Positions 37,108 through 50,489 of a stretch of 64,000 nucleotides of DNA are shown here, in pieces; the stretch's first letter is position 1, and each line of letters opens with the position of its first letter. The DNA comes from Escarpia spicata. Lineage: Eukaryota; Annelida; Polychaeta; Sabellida; Siboglinidae. The notes under the pieces are model-generated. The model ran no database searches. It was not told the origin of the DNA and saw nothing but the letters and a program-made list of their open reading frames with translations. The stretch is from assembly GCA_963995525.1 (NCBI GenBank), contig OZ023206.1, positions 4,718,795 through 4,782,794 of the forward strand, read 5' to 3'. A program made the position numbers and the translations under genes.

Positions 37108-37473
37108 AAAAGTGTTTCTTTTTGACAGAACATTAGAGAGAGTTTCAAAGGTGACAACGGAAATGTTTCCTCTAGATGTCATGTGACAATAGTAATATAA
37201 TTAATATAATAACCGTTATCAATACTGTTGGCAAAGGCAAAACTTTATGAAGGATCTGTCAATTGAACTGATGTATCCAGTATCGCGGTTTGCTTACGTC
37301 ACAATCTCATTTTTGCGCATGACCTCCGTCAAGCTTTGCCTTTGCCGAGAATGTTGATACGTGAATTACATTAAGTACTATTGCTGCATGACATCTCATA
37401 AATCAAACATTCCCGCTGACAGTTGTCACTTTACAAACTTTGCCTTATGTCTTTGTCGTAAAGAAACACCTTT
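37108..37473. mobile_element. Foldback element of about 365 bp
   Basis: The left end GTGTTTCTTTTTGACAGAAC pairs with the right end TTTGTCGTAAAGAAACAC. Inside, AAAGGTGACAACGG pairs with CTGACAGTTGTCACTTT, and ACTGTTGGCAAAGGCAAAAC pairs with AGCTTTGCCTTTGCCGAGAA. The arms are about 160 bp each with a short GC-richer centre. Related sequence lies at 27345-27545, 36118-36400 and 63430-63590. Confidence 0.65.
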
Positions 37474-37914
37474 GTAACCAGAATTGAATTATGACTGAAG
37501 CTATTTTGTTAGATGTACGTCACGACACGGCAAAAAATGCAGTCACCACACGGCGCCTGTAGATGAACTAGGTTAATATACTTATCGCTGTCGAGTTTGT
37601 CTTCCTCGCATAATAGTCCAGTAGAAATCAGCACATTTGTTTTTACCAAACCCGGACATTTTGGTTAAAAAGCCAATTTTTGTTTTAAGATGACCAGTAG
37701 TGTTTCCTGTACTTTCAGAAAAACCTCAACCAAAATCAACCCTGGGGAACCTCGATTTTTTTCATAAACAATATACGTACCCTGTCAGTCGCTTTTTGTA
37801 ACATTTTCTTTTTATTGGCTGTCCATAGATAGATTCAAATGAGTTTGGGCGCACTGACTTCCATTGGCCAGCAAGTTAACGGTTAGGATATGTTGATTTG
37901 TATTTTATGTATCC
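37474..37914. other. No gene recognised
   Basis: AT-rich sequence, no supportable feature. Confidence 0.4.
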
Positions 37915-40129
<2,215 letters not shown>

Positions 40130-40201
40130 ATCTTGATAGTTAAGTCGGTAGCGTGTTACGCGACTATTTTTAGGGTCCTGGGTTCGAATCCCGTAGAGTA
40201 C
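40130..40201 (+). ncRNA. tRNA-derived sequence (SINE head or tRNA pseudogene)
   Basis: TAGTTAAGTCGG at 40137-40148 matches the RNA polymerase III A box, and GGTTCGAATCC at 40181-40191 is a perfect B box, 32 bases apart. The T stem is partly paired, but the segments where the acceptor stem should be (ATCTTGA and AGAGTAC) do not pair, so this is not a working tRNA gene. Confidence 0.55.
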
Positions 40202-41697
40202 TGGAAACGTTTGTTTGTGTTCAGTTAGTTTAAGACTTCACTTTATTGCGCGTAATATTATTTCGGGCACTATTTCGTAATTTCATTTCGTTATCAAAAA
40301 CATACATAATATATAAACATTCTGGGGGATAGACGTGCTAACTGGCAGGCAATTCTGAGCCAGACTATCTTCCCGGTGAAGTTACGCAGCCGGGCGAGAG
40401 TCGACTAAGCGAGAATATGTTGTGTGTTTTCCGCAGGCCCGCGATGGGTGCGTAAAACACACGTGCAGTTGAAGCGCTTGTGACCCTCAAGATGGGATGT
40501 AGATGGAAGTTTGTTGGCACCAGTTGGAGGTTTTGGGGACCAGATGGAGGTTTTTTGATGGAGGTTTTTTGACCAGTTGGAGGTGGTTTGGAAACCTCAA
40601 GGAGAGCAGTTGGACCGTGCTCGTGTGTGCGCGTATGTGCGCGTGTTTGCGCGTGTTTGCGCGTGTTTGCGCGTGTGTGCGTATGTGTGTGTGCGTATGT
40701 GTGTGTGCGTGTGTGCGCGTGTGTGCATGCATGCGTCCGTGCGTTCATCCGCGCAACGCCTGTCTGTGTGCGCGAGTGCTTCCGTGTGCGTGTATTTGTG
40801 CAGGTGCGCACCTGTTTGAATGCACGCCTGCGTGTAGTCTACATGCGTTCTGATCATGGCTATTAGACATCCCGTTTCTGTGAGCGCACATTTCTGCGCA
40901 AATTTCTGCGCGCGACATTCTGTCGCGTGACAATTGGCGCTATGATTCTGCCGAAAGATGGCATTTACGCACATCAACATGTTAACGGCACGGGTATAGG
41001 CCCACTTTAATCACAGTGCCGAGCCACGTCCGAGCCTGTCTCTCTGGGAGGATCAACAATCCCTGTCATTTTATACGTTCTTCATTAAACATCCGCCAGA
41101 AGGAAACACGAACATATCTTCGACTGGCTCATCGATATGTCTCCGTGTGCACAAAACCTTCCAATCTATAATGAGTCAATTTCTAACAACCTACCAAAGA
41201 GCGTATTACCTGGTAGCGACGCATAGGCCATTTATTTCACGTTGAATTGTGGTGAAGCAGCAGACCTTGACCATGACCTTTTTGGTTGATGACATAAACA
41301 GATACAACATAAATAAATTATAAGTGAGAACATTAGTTAAACTTGCGTGCTGATGGATGGAGGAATTAAAGTAAATCAATTAATTCTTTGGTTTATCGAC
41401 GGAGAAAAACGACACACCTTGCAAATTGAAATCTAAGATGGTGGACGGATTCAATAAGATAGCATGATGTGGACAATATTTGAAGGATATAATGAACAAA
41501 TCTATTCGTACTGATAACAATAAAAAGACATACAATCCGATAGAACACATCCTGTGTATGCTCATTAAAGCGATATTTGCCAGTGAAACTACTTTTGAAA
41601 GTGTCAAGATATCGAATTAATCGAAAAAGACACCATGCTATGAAATTTAAATGCCGTACGATATTAGGCCAATGCGATTATTTTTCCGCTAGTCCCG
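40202..41697. other. No gene recognised; GT/GCGT low complexity at 40620-40810
   Basis: A G-rich short repeat GTTGGAGGTTTTTTGATGG-like occurs at 40500-40590, then GCGTGTGTGC low complexity, then unique AT-rich sequence. Confidence 0.45.
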
Positions 41698-41875
41698 GGA
41701 ACCGGTAATTTTGCAAAAGCATAATTTATCGAATTACATATGAAAGGTCAAAGTAACATATACGGTAGCACGTGTGGTCATATCACATAATACGTATTGC
41801 TCATATTGTACGTGCACCTTCTTAGGAACAGTTAAAAGTGGTAGTTTACCTCTGGATGCCACTTTAAGGAGCGAA
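41698..41875 (+). repeat. Dispersed repeat, copy 2
   Basis: GAACCGGTAATTTTGCAAAA, GAATTACATATGAAAGGTCA, CGGTAGCACGTGTGG and GTGGTAGTTTACCTCTGGAT match the copy at 28880-29060. Confidence 0.65.
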
Positions 41876-41913
41876 ATCAATTTTAAAGAACAAAATCAGG
41901 CTAATGTTATAAG

Positions 41914-42095
41914 AATGTTAGTGAAACTGTCCCCTAGTTACTGTACGACTGCCGCAGGGCCTACTTAGCTCATAAAATGTTAGTGAAACTGACCCTTAGT
42001 TACTGTACGACTGCCGCAGGCCCTACTTAGCTCATAAAATGTTAGTGAAACTGACCCTTAGTTACTGTACGACTGCTGCAGGCCCTAATGCCGAC
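41914..42095. repeat. 62-bp tandem triplication
   Basis: AATGTTAGTGAAACTG followed by TAGTTACTGTACGACTGC and GCAGGCCCTA recurs three times at 62-bp spacing (41914, 41976 and 42038). The first copy is slightly diverged. Confidence 0.93.
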
Positions 42096-42503
42096 TTGTA
42101 ATGTATGATGAGGAGAGAATGAATCAATATGGCAGAAGCCACACAATCAAATGTATCAGCTCCGTACGAAATGTGAATGACAATGTTCGTCAGGCATTAT
42201 TCTATATACTTATTTATAACTGATTCACTCGCTTCACTGGGCCAATCGTAGCGGCGTGCGATGGTTCGACGGTCATTTCCCTCCGCCTGGTACGGACGTG
42301 GACAGCTTCGAATAACTCCCACGGCTTCCCTTACGTCCACTCTCGCACGTTGTCAAGCCACACTTTAGGTGGTCATCCTCTTTTTCTTATGCCTAGCACG
42401 AAGTCTCGATGTATGGTCGCACCATTGCAGTTAGCTGCGTGTCGCTGTAAGTAGTCAAAGACGGGTGATGTGGCCCTACGACTTCGGTGATAGGTCATAT
42501 TAC
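42096..42503. other. No gene recognised
   Basis: Unique-looking sequence before the purine tract. Confidence 0.45.
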
Positions 42504-42534
<31 letters not shown>

Positions 42535-42544
42535 GGGGAGTGTG

Positions 42545-42607
<63 letters not shown>

Positions 42608-42650
42608 GAGACAGACAGAGAGACAGACAGAGAGACAGACAGACAGACAG

Positions 42651-42700
<50 letters not shown>

Positions 42701-42882
42701 AGGGAGGAGGGAGGGAGGGAGGGAGGGAGGGAGGGAGGGAGGGAGGGAGGGAGGGAGGGAGGGAGGGAGGGAGGGAGGGAGGGAGGGAGGGAGGGAGGGA
42801 GGGAGGGAGGGAGGGAGGGAGGGAGGGAGGGAGGGAGGGAGGGAGGGAGGGAGGGAGGGAGGGAGGGAGGGAGGGAGGGAGG

Positions 42883-42971
<89 letters not shown>
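42504..42971. repeat. Purine tract: (AG)n, G-run, (TG)n, (AGAC)n, (GGGA)n
   Basis: Ordered blocks: AG 42504-42522, a run of about 15 G at 42523-42537, TG 42551-42573, AG then GACA at 42598-42652, AG to 42692, a (GGGA)n block 42693-42888, and AG to 42970. Apart from the TG block, the + strand is almost all purine for 450 bp. Confidence 0.97.
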
Positions 42972-42973
<2 letters not shown>

Positions 42974-44286
42974 TCGTGGGCTTTGGCACCCGGCACTTTC
43001 CTAAGTAGGCCCACCGCAAGGTAGTCAAGTTAACATTTCGCTATTTATATTTACACAGCAATATTGAATATGAGTATAACCTACATGAATAAACCATAAC
43101 CATAGCTAAAGCTGATACAAGAACAGTCCTTCCTTAAACAATAAACCATTGCAAATTCCAGATCGCGGATATTGTCGTGATGTACGGTTGACTGGTAGCT
43201 ATTGCCGAGGTCGACTTAAACATCTCTGTGTGACGTAGTCTACTCGTAATATCATCAACTGAGAGTGATCGCAACATCTCCGACTATATGACTAAAATGG
43301 CAATGCCGACAAGCGCGTTGTGGAACGCTCACAAGTAGTCTTCAATACGGAGAAAGATCGTTTGCCTTCACATCTTGAGCCAACAATTGACAGAGCAAAG
43401 TAGACGTTTGGGAACGTTTTGGGTACCTGACTTAAAGTCGCCAAATATTGTGAAGAGACAGAATTCTTTCTCAAATGAGGCTCGATATCATTATTTCAAT
43501 ATCGAGTGAGCTCTTCGCACCTGGAGGTAATCATGCCTTGCTAGCTCGATATCGAGAATATTCAGTCTACAAAAATATGCTCGTGTAGTTTCGTGGGCCT
43601 TTGGCCCTCGTGGGTCCTAGGCACGTGCCTATAGTGCCTACTGGTTAATCAGACACTGATTGGTAGAATGTCAGATATTGTGCTGTAAGTCCAAATAAAG
43701 TGTTAGAAATGTGTATAAATCATATGTTGTGCGCGCAACCTTTATAGTATCATCTACGAACAACAGAACACAAAAGCAACGTTCTTGGTGTTCGTGCGTA
43801 CATGCTCAATCTAATCGAGTTTAATAGTGAAATGCCACACGAGTTAGTGTCGCCATCTAGCGATCACGTATATAGTAATTTCGGCAGCGCACGAGTGAAA
43901 CTTAAAACGTCGTTTCCCATCAGTAACAGTAAATATGCTATTTTAGAAAGAGAATACGTAGCTTGTGCGTTGATAATCAACTAAAAGGTACAATCCCCGT
44001 TCCTCGCTCATTAACATTTCTTTTATTTATGTTGTTCTTAGTAGGGGAGAGCGGTGTAAAGTGGACATGTGACAGTGCATGGCCACACTTTCAGCAGTGT
44101 AGACTTACGTCCTCGGCATATCAATTACCGGACACGAATATGATTGTATTGTTTAAACAAATGCCAGTGTCTGTGTATAGAGCGTTTTATATAAACAAAA
44201 ACAGTGGGCTATAAACATATGTTTTCTTAGGGTGCCTGCTCTGCCTCGATCTGCCCTATTAGAATTATTTTATATGTTGTAGCTGT
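42972..44286. other. No gene recognised
   Basis: Unique-looking sequence; short frames without domains. Confidence 0.4.
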
Positions 44287-44490
44287 ACTGTCCGCCAAAT
44301 TGCATTTAATCAAGTGTGTGTAATTCAAAAGTTGCGCCTGCGAATTTCCCAAATTGTAAACACCACATTCAATCAGCCGCTATCGCCTGTAATTGCTACA
44401 CTTATGACAGGCACTTCAGAGGTATTTACGCAACATTCAAACTGCAAAAAAGGTTTCTGGCTTAGTAAGTGCAATTTGGCGGGCATTAGA
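44287..44490. mobile_element. Short inverted-repeat element (MITE-like)
   Basis: CTGTCCGCCAAATTGCA at 44287 is inverted as TGCAATTTGGCGGGCA at 44473-44488. The left arm also resembles CTGTCTGCCAAATTGCATTT at 27088. It lies directly upstream of the truncated CR1 copy. Confidence 0.45.
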
Positions 44491-44499
44491 CTCTATAGG

Positions 44500-44751
44500 C
44501 TTACCTTGCCAGTAATGGGAGGAAGGGGGCCGACATATAGAAACTGCAAGAGGATGGCGATCAACGCACTAGTTGAGCAGATGTGTAAAGAAGAGGGGGT
44601 GGGATTCGTAGATTTATGGGGATACTTTGTTGGGAGGGAAGATATGTACATGAGAGATGGCCTACATCTAAGTGGAAAGGGGGCAGCAGTTTTCTCAGAG
44701 AACTTGCTGCAATCTGTTGACAGTGGGACAGGCTGCATCTATTTAAACTAG
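44500..44751 (+). pseudogene. CR1 ORF1, C-terminal SGNH-esterase fragment
   Basis: The frame reads LPVMGGRGPTYRNCKRMAIN, then ALVEQMCKEEGVGFVDLWGY, YMRDGLHLSGKGAAVFSENL and ends CIYLN at 44748. The D-G-L-H-L-S-x-K-G box is the catalytic Asp/His region of the GDSL/SGNH esterase found in CR1 ORF1 proteins. The N-terminal part, including the catalytic Ser block and any zinc finger, is missing; sequence before about 44500 looks unrelated, so the element is 5'-truncated here. Confidence 0.75.
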
Positions 44752-47631
44752 ATTCGCAGGGGGGATTCACAGAGAAGCCTGAAACTGGAGGCATAGATAA
44801 AGACAGCAGAAATAAATCGGCAAAGAACAGCCTGGAAAACTGTTCTGAATCAGGATATAAATGCATTTGTTTAAATGCAACGAGCATAGTAAACAAAAGA
44901 AGTGAACTAAACATTATGGTAGAAGATATTGACCCTCATATAATAGGTATAACCGAATCGTGGGCCACCACTGATATATCAGATGCCGAATTGGGACTAA
45001 CAGGATATGTAATGTTTAGGAAAGATAGAATAGGAAGAAAGGGAGGTGGAGTTATTTTATATATTAAAGAATATATCCAGGCTTATGAAATAAAATTAGA
45101 AAGAGAAGCAGATTGCGAAGAAGCTGTTTGGTGTAACATAGTTACAGGAAACTCAACGTTAACAATTGGGATTAGTTTATCGAAGTCCAAACATAAGCAT
45201 AGAAGAGAATGAAAAAATACAAAACGCTATAAGGGAAGTAAGCAAACGGAACTGTATTATTATGGGGGACTTTAACCATGGGCATATACAATGGAAATCT
45301 CTACAGAGTATGGGGAGTGAGGACCACAAGTTTTTAGTTTTAGTACAAGATAGTTTCCTTTCTCAACATGTGCTAGAACCAACCAGGGGAGAGAATGTGT
45401 TAGACTTAGTTTTGTCCTCACAGAAAGAATTAGTTGACAATGTCAAGATATGTGAGCCACTGGGGAGTAGTGATCACAACCAGATACATTTTACCATCAA
45501 AGTAAAGTCAGAAAGGAATAGTAAAAAGCAGTATAGGAGAAATTTCCACAAAGGAAGGTATAAGGACATGAGGAAATATTTAGCAAAGATAGACTGGAAT
45601 AACACACTGAAGAATAAGACAGCAACCGAATGCTGGAATATCTTAAATAGTGAAATTAAGTGCATAGTCGATAAATTTGTACCTTTCAAAAAACAAGGGA
45701 AACGGTCTAAAAAGAAACACTTATCGAAAGAAGCCATTAGAAAAATTAAGTATAAACAAATGATGTGGAAGTCATATAGATGTACTGGAAATGATGAAGA
45801 CTACAACATTTATAAAGAAGCACTTAATCAAGCTACAGCTGAAATTAGAAATTCAAAGAGAAGCTATGAAACAAAATTAGCTAGTAATATAAAACATGAC
45901 AGTAAGAGTTTTTATGCGTATATTCGAAGCAAACAGAAAATTCAGGATAAGGTCGGTCCTCTAGAAGATAGTGCTGGAAATACAATATCAGAGGGATTCT
46001 TAATGGCAGAAGACCTGAATGAGTATTTTAGTTCAGTGTTTACCAGGGAAGATATTAGTTCACTGCCAGTACCAGAGGCTAAGTTCAAGGGGGCAGATTC
46101 AGACTATTTAGGACAGTTAGTTGTAACCTCGGAAATGGTAGCTAAGAAAATAAGGGCTATGAAGGATAATAAATCACCTGGAGTGGACGGGATTCCGCCC
46201 AAACTACTATTGGAAATTGTAGAACAAATTAGCGCACCGCTTGCAACAGTTTTCAATTTGTCATTAGAAGAGGGAGTGGTTCCTTTAGAATGGAAAGAGG
46301 CAAACATTATACCGTTATTTAAAAAAGGTTCGAGAAACAAGTCAGAGAACTATAGACCAGTGAGTTTAACATCAGTGATTTGCAAATTATTAGAAAGACT
46401 AATTAAAGATCACATGGTGGATTTTCTTGTTAAACATAACTTGATAAACCCATCTCAACATGGGTTTTTAAAAGCGAGGTCATGCTTAACAAATATGTTA
46501 TGTTTTTTGGAAGACATCACTAGGTGGGTAGATGAGGGATCACCAGTAGATATCATCTATTTAGATTTTCAAAAAGCTTTCGACAAAGTACCACATCAAA
46601 GATTACTCCTTAAGCTAAAGGCCCATGGCATAGGAAATGGTATAATAAACTGGATAGAAAAATGGCTGAATGACAGAAGACAACGTGTAGTATTTGATGG
46701 GGAGGCTTCAAACTGGAAATTGGTATTGAGTGGGGTACCACAGGGATCAGTACTAGGACCTATATTATTCTTAATATATATCAACGATTTGGACGATGAT
46801 ATAACAAGCAAGGTGTTAAAATTTGCGGATGATACAAAAGTGTTTAGAAGGATTAAAAGTGATGGAGACAGACAGCATTTACAAGATGATCTTGATAGGT
46901 TGATCAAATGGTCTGAAAAGTGGCAAATGCTGTTCAATTTTGGGAAATGTAAATGCCTCCACACAGGTCATGGGAATGAAGAGGTAAAATATAAAATGGG
47001 GGGTACTGTTCTAAGTACTACTGTAAAAGAAAAGGACTTAGGGTTAACCATTAGTGCTGATATGAAGGTTTCAGAGCAGTGCGGAACTGCAGTGTCAAAG
47101 GGAAATCAAATCCTTGGATTAATTAGGCGAAATATAGCGTATAAGAAAAAAGAATTAATAGTACCGCTGTACAAAACAATAGTGAGGCCTCATTTAGAAT
47201 AGTGTATACAAGCATGGAGGCCATATCGCAAGAAGGACATAGATATGCTAGAAAGAGTACAGAGGAGAGCGACTAAAATGATACAAAATCTGAGGGATCT
47301 TAGTTACGAAATACGCCTAAAAGAATGTGGTTTAACAACACTAGAGACCAGGAGATTGAGAGGAGATCACATAGAAGTGTTTAAAATATTGAATGGTTAT
47401 GAAAATATTGATAGAAACATTTTTTTCTCAGTTAAGAAAGATAGAAGGACCAGAGGACATGAAGCTACATTAGTAAAGGAGCAGTGTAGATTAGATATAA
47501 GAAAGTTCTCATTCTCACAAAGGACTGTAAATGAATGGAACAGATTATCTCCTGATTGTGTTGGTGCTAGTAGCGTGAATATGTTTAAAAATAAAATCGA
47601 CACACACCTTAAAAAGGCGGGATACATGTAG
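44752..47631 (+). pseudogene. CR1 ORF2: endonuclease and reverse transcriptase (one frameshift, one stop)
   Basis: ORF2 of a non-LTR retrotransposon: the endonuclease nicks the target and the reverse transcriptase copies the element RNA onto it. The endonuclease part shows PHIIGITESWATT (about 44937), GGGVILYIKE and MGDFNHGHIQW (45262). The polymerase has DNKSPGVDGIPPKLLLEIVE (46165), YLDFQKAFDKVPHQRLL (46560), SGVPQGSVLGPILFLIYIND (46730) and the catalytic FADD (46822-46833). The C-terminus has LERVQRRATKMIQ and SFSQRTVNEWNRL. Two lesions are visible against copy 2: an extra A at 45171 shifts the frame in the endonuclease, and TAG at 47200-47202 replaces the Tyr codon in RPHLEYCIQAW. Otherwise the frame is intact, so loss of activity is recent. 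Confidence 0.9.
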
Positions 47632-47740
47632 ATAAAAAGTATTGGACTCTCGATAAGCCAAAAGGCTTCCTTGTCCAACTGCCATCCAGAGTAATTTTCT
47701 GGATGGCAATCTTGTTAAATCTTGTTAAATCTTCAGCACA

Positions 47741-47979
47741 TTTTATTCTAGCACTAAAAGTTAATAAACGATGAACGGGCATTGTGCCTTTAACATAAAA
47801 CCAGTGTTATACAAAGGGCTACAAACGAAGTATACATGAATAAAATATAGGGGTCAACAGCGCATGATGACGATGTGGAAACGAAGCCGTGCTTTACACG
47901 CATAGAAGCAAGATGTTTCGTGATTCGAACATCGGATATTCAGTCGAAAGATTCTTGGTTCGAATTCCCTTGCTACCAT
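47741..47979. other. Unique sequence plus first of two 59-bp direct repeats
   Basis: GATTCGAACATCGG and TTCTTGGTTCGAA occur at 47922 and again at 47981, a 59-bp tandem duplication overlapping the head of the next SINE. Confidence 0.6.
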
Positions 47980-48310
47980 TGATTCGAACATCGGACATTC
48001 AGTCGAGAGATTCTTGGTTCGAACCCCCTTGCTACCTTATCGAACGTTCAGCAGGTCCGTTCACTCTACGTTGCGCCAGTTCATTCAGCTGTAAGAATGA
48101 GCACCTGGCTATATACAGACAGTGGTGGATATTTGTGTTCGAATAATCTTTGCGCAGTAATTGCAGCATGGTTGAATGCTTCCCGGAGAAGTCGAGATGG
48201 TGTTCGATTGGACAGATCTGCCAGGGAGTAAAGTGTAAAACGCCCAGGGTAGTCTTAACAGGGATACCGCGCTACACAAGAACTTATCCTTTAGCTGGCT
48301 CTTGACGAAT
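47980..48310 (+). mobile_element. tRNA-derived SINE, near-complete copy
   Basis: The head has a B-box-like GGTTCGAACCC at 48016-48026. The core has CGTTGCGCCAGTTCATTCAG then CTGTAAGAATGAGCACCTGG. The body has GCAGTAATTGCAGCATGG, GAATGCTTCCCGGAGAAGTC and GAGATGGTGTTCGATTGG. The tail has CTGCCAGGGAGTAAAGTGTA, AGGGATACCGCGCTACACAA and GAACTTATCCTTTA. The body and tail match the split SINE at 22178 and the expanded SINE at 55115-62935, and supply the single-copy reference for the 72-bp unit. The tail resembles that of L2 elements, suggesting L2 machinery mobilised it. Confidence 0.75.
48016..48026 (+). promoter_or_regulatory. RNA polymerase III B box in the SINE head
   Basis: GGTTCGAACCC fits the B-box consensus. 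A second, weaker one (GGTTCGAATTC) lies 59 bases upstream in the duplicated block. The A box is not clear. Confidence 0.5.
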
Positions 48311-48369
48311 AATTGAAGGTGGCATCGTAATACAAAATTGCAGCAGCAGGTCACCTAGAGTTACACAGA

Positions 48370-49060
48370 TATGTCAGGCAAATAGATGTCGTCTGAAGAT
48401 ACTAATACATGAGAGGTAACTGCACGTCACTTGGTGTCACAAAGATATGACAGGTAACTGCACGTCACTTGGTGTCACAAAGATATGACAGGTAACTGCA
48501 CGTCACTTGGTGTCACAAAGATATGACAGGTAACTGCACGTCACTTGGTGTCACAAAGATATGACAGGTAACTGCACGTCACTTGGTGTCACAACGATAT
48601 GACAGGTAACTGCACGTCACTTGGTGTCACAAAGATATGACAGGTAACTGCACGTCACTTGGTGTCACAAAGATATGACAGGTAACTGCACGTCACTTGG
48701 TGTCACAAAGATATGACAGGTAACTGCACGTCACTTGGTGTCACAAAGATATGACAGGTAACTGCACGTCACTTGGTGTCACAAAGATATGACAGGTACC
48801 TGCATGCCACTCGGTGTCACAAAGATATGACAGGTAACTGCACGTCACTTGTTGTCACAAAGATATGACAGGTACCTGCATGCCACTCGGTGTCACAAAG
48901 ATATGACAGGTAACTGCACGTCACTTGGTGTCACAAAGATATGACAGGTTCCTGCATGCCACTCGGTGTCACAAAGATATGATGGGTAACATCTTGTCAC
49001 TCGGTGTCACAACGATATGCATTTCACGTGGAATTACAAAGATATGACAAGTGAACTGTA
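48370..49060. repeat. 38-bp minisatellite, about 18 copies
   Basis: The unit is GACAGGTAACTGCACGTCAC then TTGGTGTCACAAAGATAT (38 bp). The first dozen copies are nearly identical. Copies after 48790 alternate with a TACCTGCATGCCACTCGG type and then decay. Confidence 0.95.
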
Positions 49061-49336
49061 CGTTGCCTGGTGTCAGATATGTAGCGAGGTGGATTTTGGG
49101 GAATCAAAAAACATCCCTGAGATTTTTGCTGGAGAGTCAATGTTTGAGATTTAATTTGTTGTGATGCCGTTGCACATTTTGCAAGAATGTGTCTCTGCAT
49201 TTCGACATGACATCAGAAAAAGGAGGGAGGGGTGCTCTTGTTCATTTGTCTCAAAACTTCACGACATCAAATCAAGCGGAACTATTTCTCCCCAAATATT
49301 CCGTCTAGGGTTATGACGATATTGTGATTTAACAAG
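49061..49336. other. No gene recognised
   Basis: Unique-looking sequence between the 38-bp array and a CR1 fragment. Confidence 0.45.
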
Positions 49337-49543
49337 ATTGCCGCCCAGAGTTACAAGCTCCAGGTGACATGCGGACAAGGAAGCCTTTGGCTTATTGAGA
49401 GTCCAACAATTTTCCAACTACGCATAGCCCGCCCACCCCAGATTGCTGTCATTTTTCTTTTTGAACATATTCACACTGCTAGCATTAACACAATCATCAG
49501 ATAATTTGTTCCAGTCATTTATTGTCCTCTGAGCGATATGGCA
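49337..49543 (-). mobile_element. CR1-like LINE, 3'-terminal fragment
   Basis: The reverse complement shows the CR1 C-terminus (a QRTINDWNKL equivalent at about 49510-49540, then SVNMF) followed by a 3' UTR containing GGACTCTCAATAAGCCAAAG and CGGCAATCTTGTTAAATC. It is about 200 bp, with 38-bp-like repeats on both sides, so it appears to have inserted into that repetitive region. Confidence 0.8.
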
Positions 49544-49695
49544 AGTAAATGCATGTCACTTAATGTTACATGGTGTAGACGCATACGGCAGGTAGCATGT
49601 TACTTGGTGTTACATGGTGTAGACACATACGGCAGGTAGCATGTCACCTGGTGTTACAAATATACGACAGTTACCTGCATGTCGTCTCGATGACA
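49544..49695. repeat. Degenerate continuation of the 38-bp repeat
   Basis: GGCAAGTAAATGCATGTCAC, GGCAGGTAGCATGTTACTTG, GGTGTTACATGGTGTAGACA and related copies resemble the 48370-49060 unit with period changes. Confidence 0.65.
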
Positions 49696-50489
49696 TGCTT
49701 GGATGTGGTAATACTGTCTAGACAGCCGAATCATCAATACGGTGAATTCCTAGAAAGCACTTCCTCTGCTAAACAACTGCTGCGACAGTCTACATCTCTC
49801 TTCACTTAACTCTGGCACTATCACGGTTTAACACTGGTCTGCATATCTCGGCGTTTTTTTATTGTATTTCCACCGGGGAGAATATCCGAAAAAAGACACT
49901 TTCAGTTGTAAAAATGGCACACGCACAAACTCTGGCGTGCACACATGTACGCGCAATCATTCATACGGCGAGCTTTGCGAATTGTGGAGGAACAGAATAT
50001 TATAGATTTTATATAATATTTATATACACACTGTATAACCGGTACATATAACCGGTTGCTAGAAATCCGGTTACTAGTTTTTGATAACCACATATATTCT
50101 GTGTTAGACCTAAATCATAAATGCAGTGATAGTAAACTGACGGTGAATCCATTTGTTAAGGGGCAAAATTATTTTTTGGCAAACTGGACACATTAAACTG
50201 AAAAAAAATGTTGTTTGACTCTAACAATTCTTTTGTTTTCCTGATAGCCAACATGGTGTACTTCATAGGCCTAAATAATAATACTAATGTATTTATTTCA
50301 GTCAATCATCATGTCCATATATACAAATACATCAATAAAAGTATGTAAATAAATAAAAAAATACATCGATAAGAACAATATGTTTAAAAATTATACAAAT
50401 CCCGGACCCACTGGTGCCGCAGTTTCGAAGTACAATACATGTAGCTAGTTTTGATGCTATAAATAATGGGATTCAAACACATGTCAATC
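49696..50489. other. No gene recognised
   Basis: AT-rich sequence; the last 150 bases hold AAATACAT-like low complexity. Confidence 0.45.

Larger units (their letters stand above)
44500..47740 (+). mobile_element. CR1-like LINE copy 1, 5'-truncated, ORF1 end plus complete-length ORF2 region
   Basis: Contains the esterase end of ORF1, then ORF2 (endonuclease, reverse transcriptase, C-terminal region), then a short 3' UTR ending in CTTGTTAAAT repeats (about 47709-47735), which is the CR1-type short tandem 3' end. It is closely related to the copy at 57372-60346. Inactivating changes are described under the ORFs. No target-site duplication was seen. Confidence 0.9.

Noticed and set aside
40130..40201. 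Functional tRNA gene
   Set aside because: A and B boxes are good, but the acceptor segments do not pair, so I list it as a tRNA-derived sequence only.
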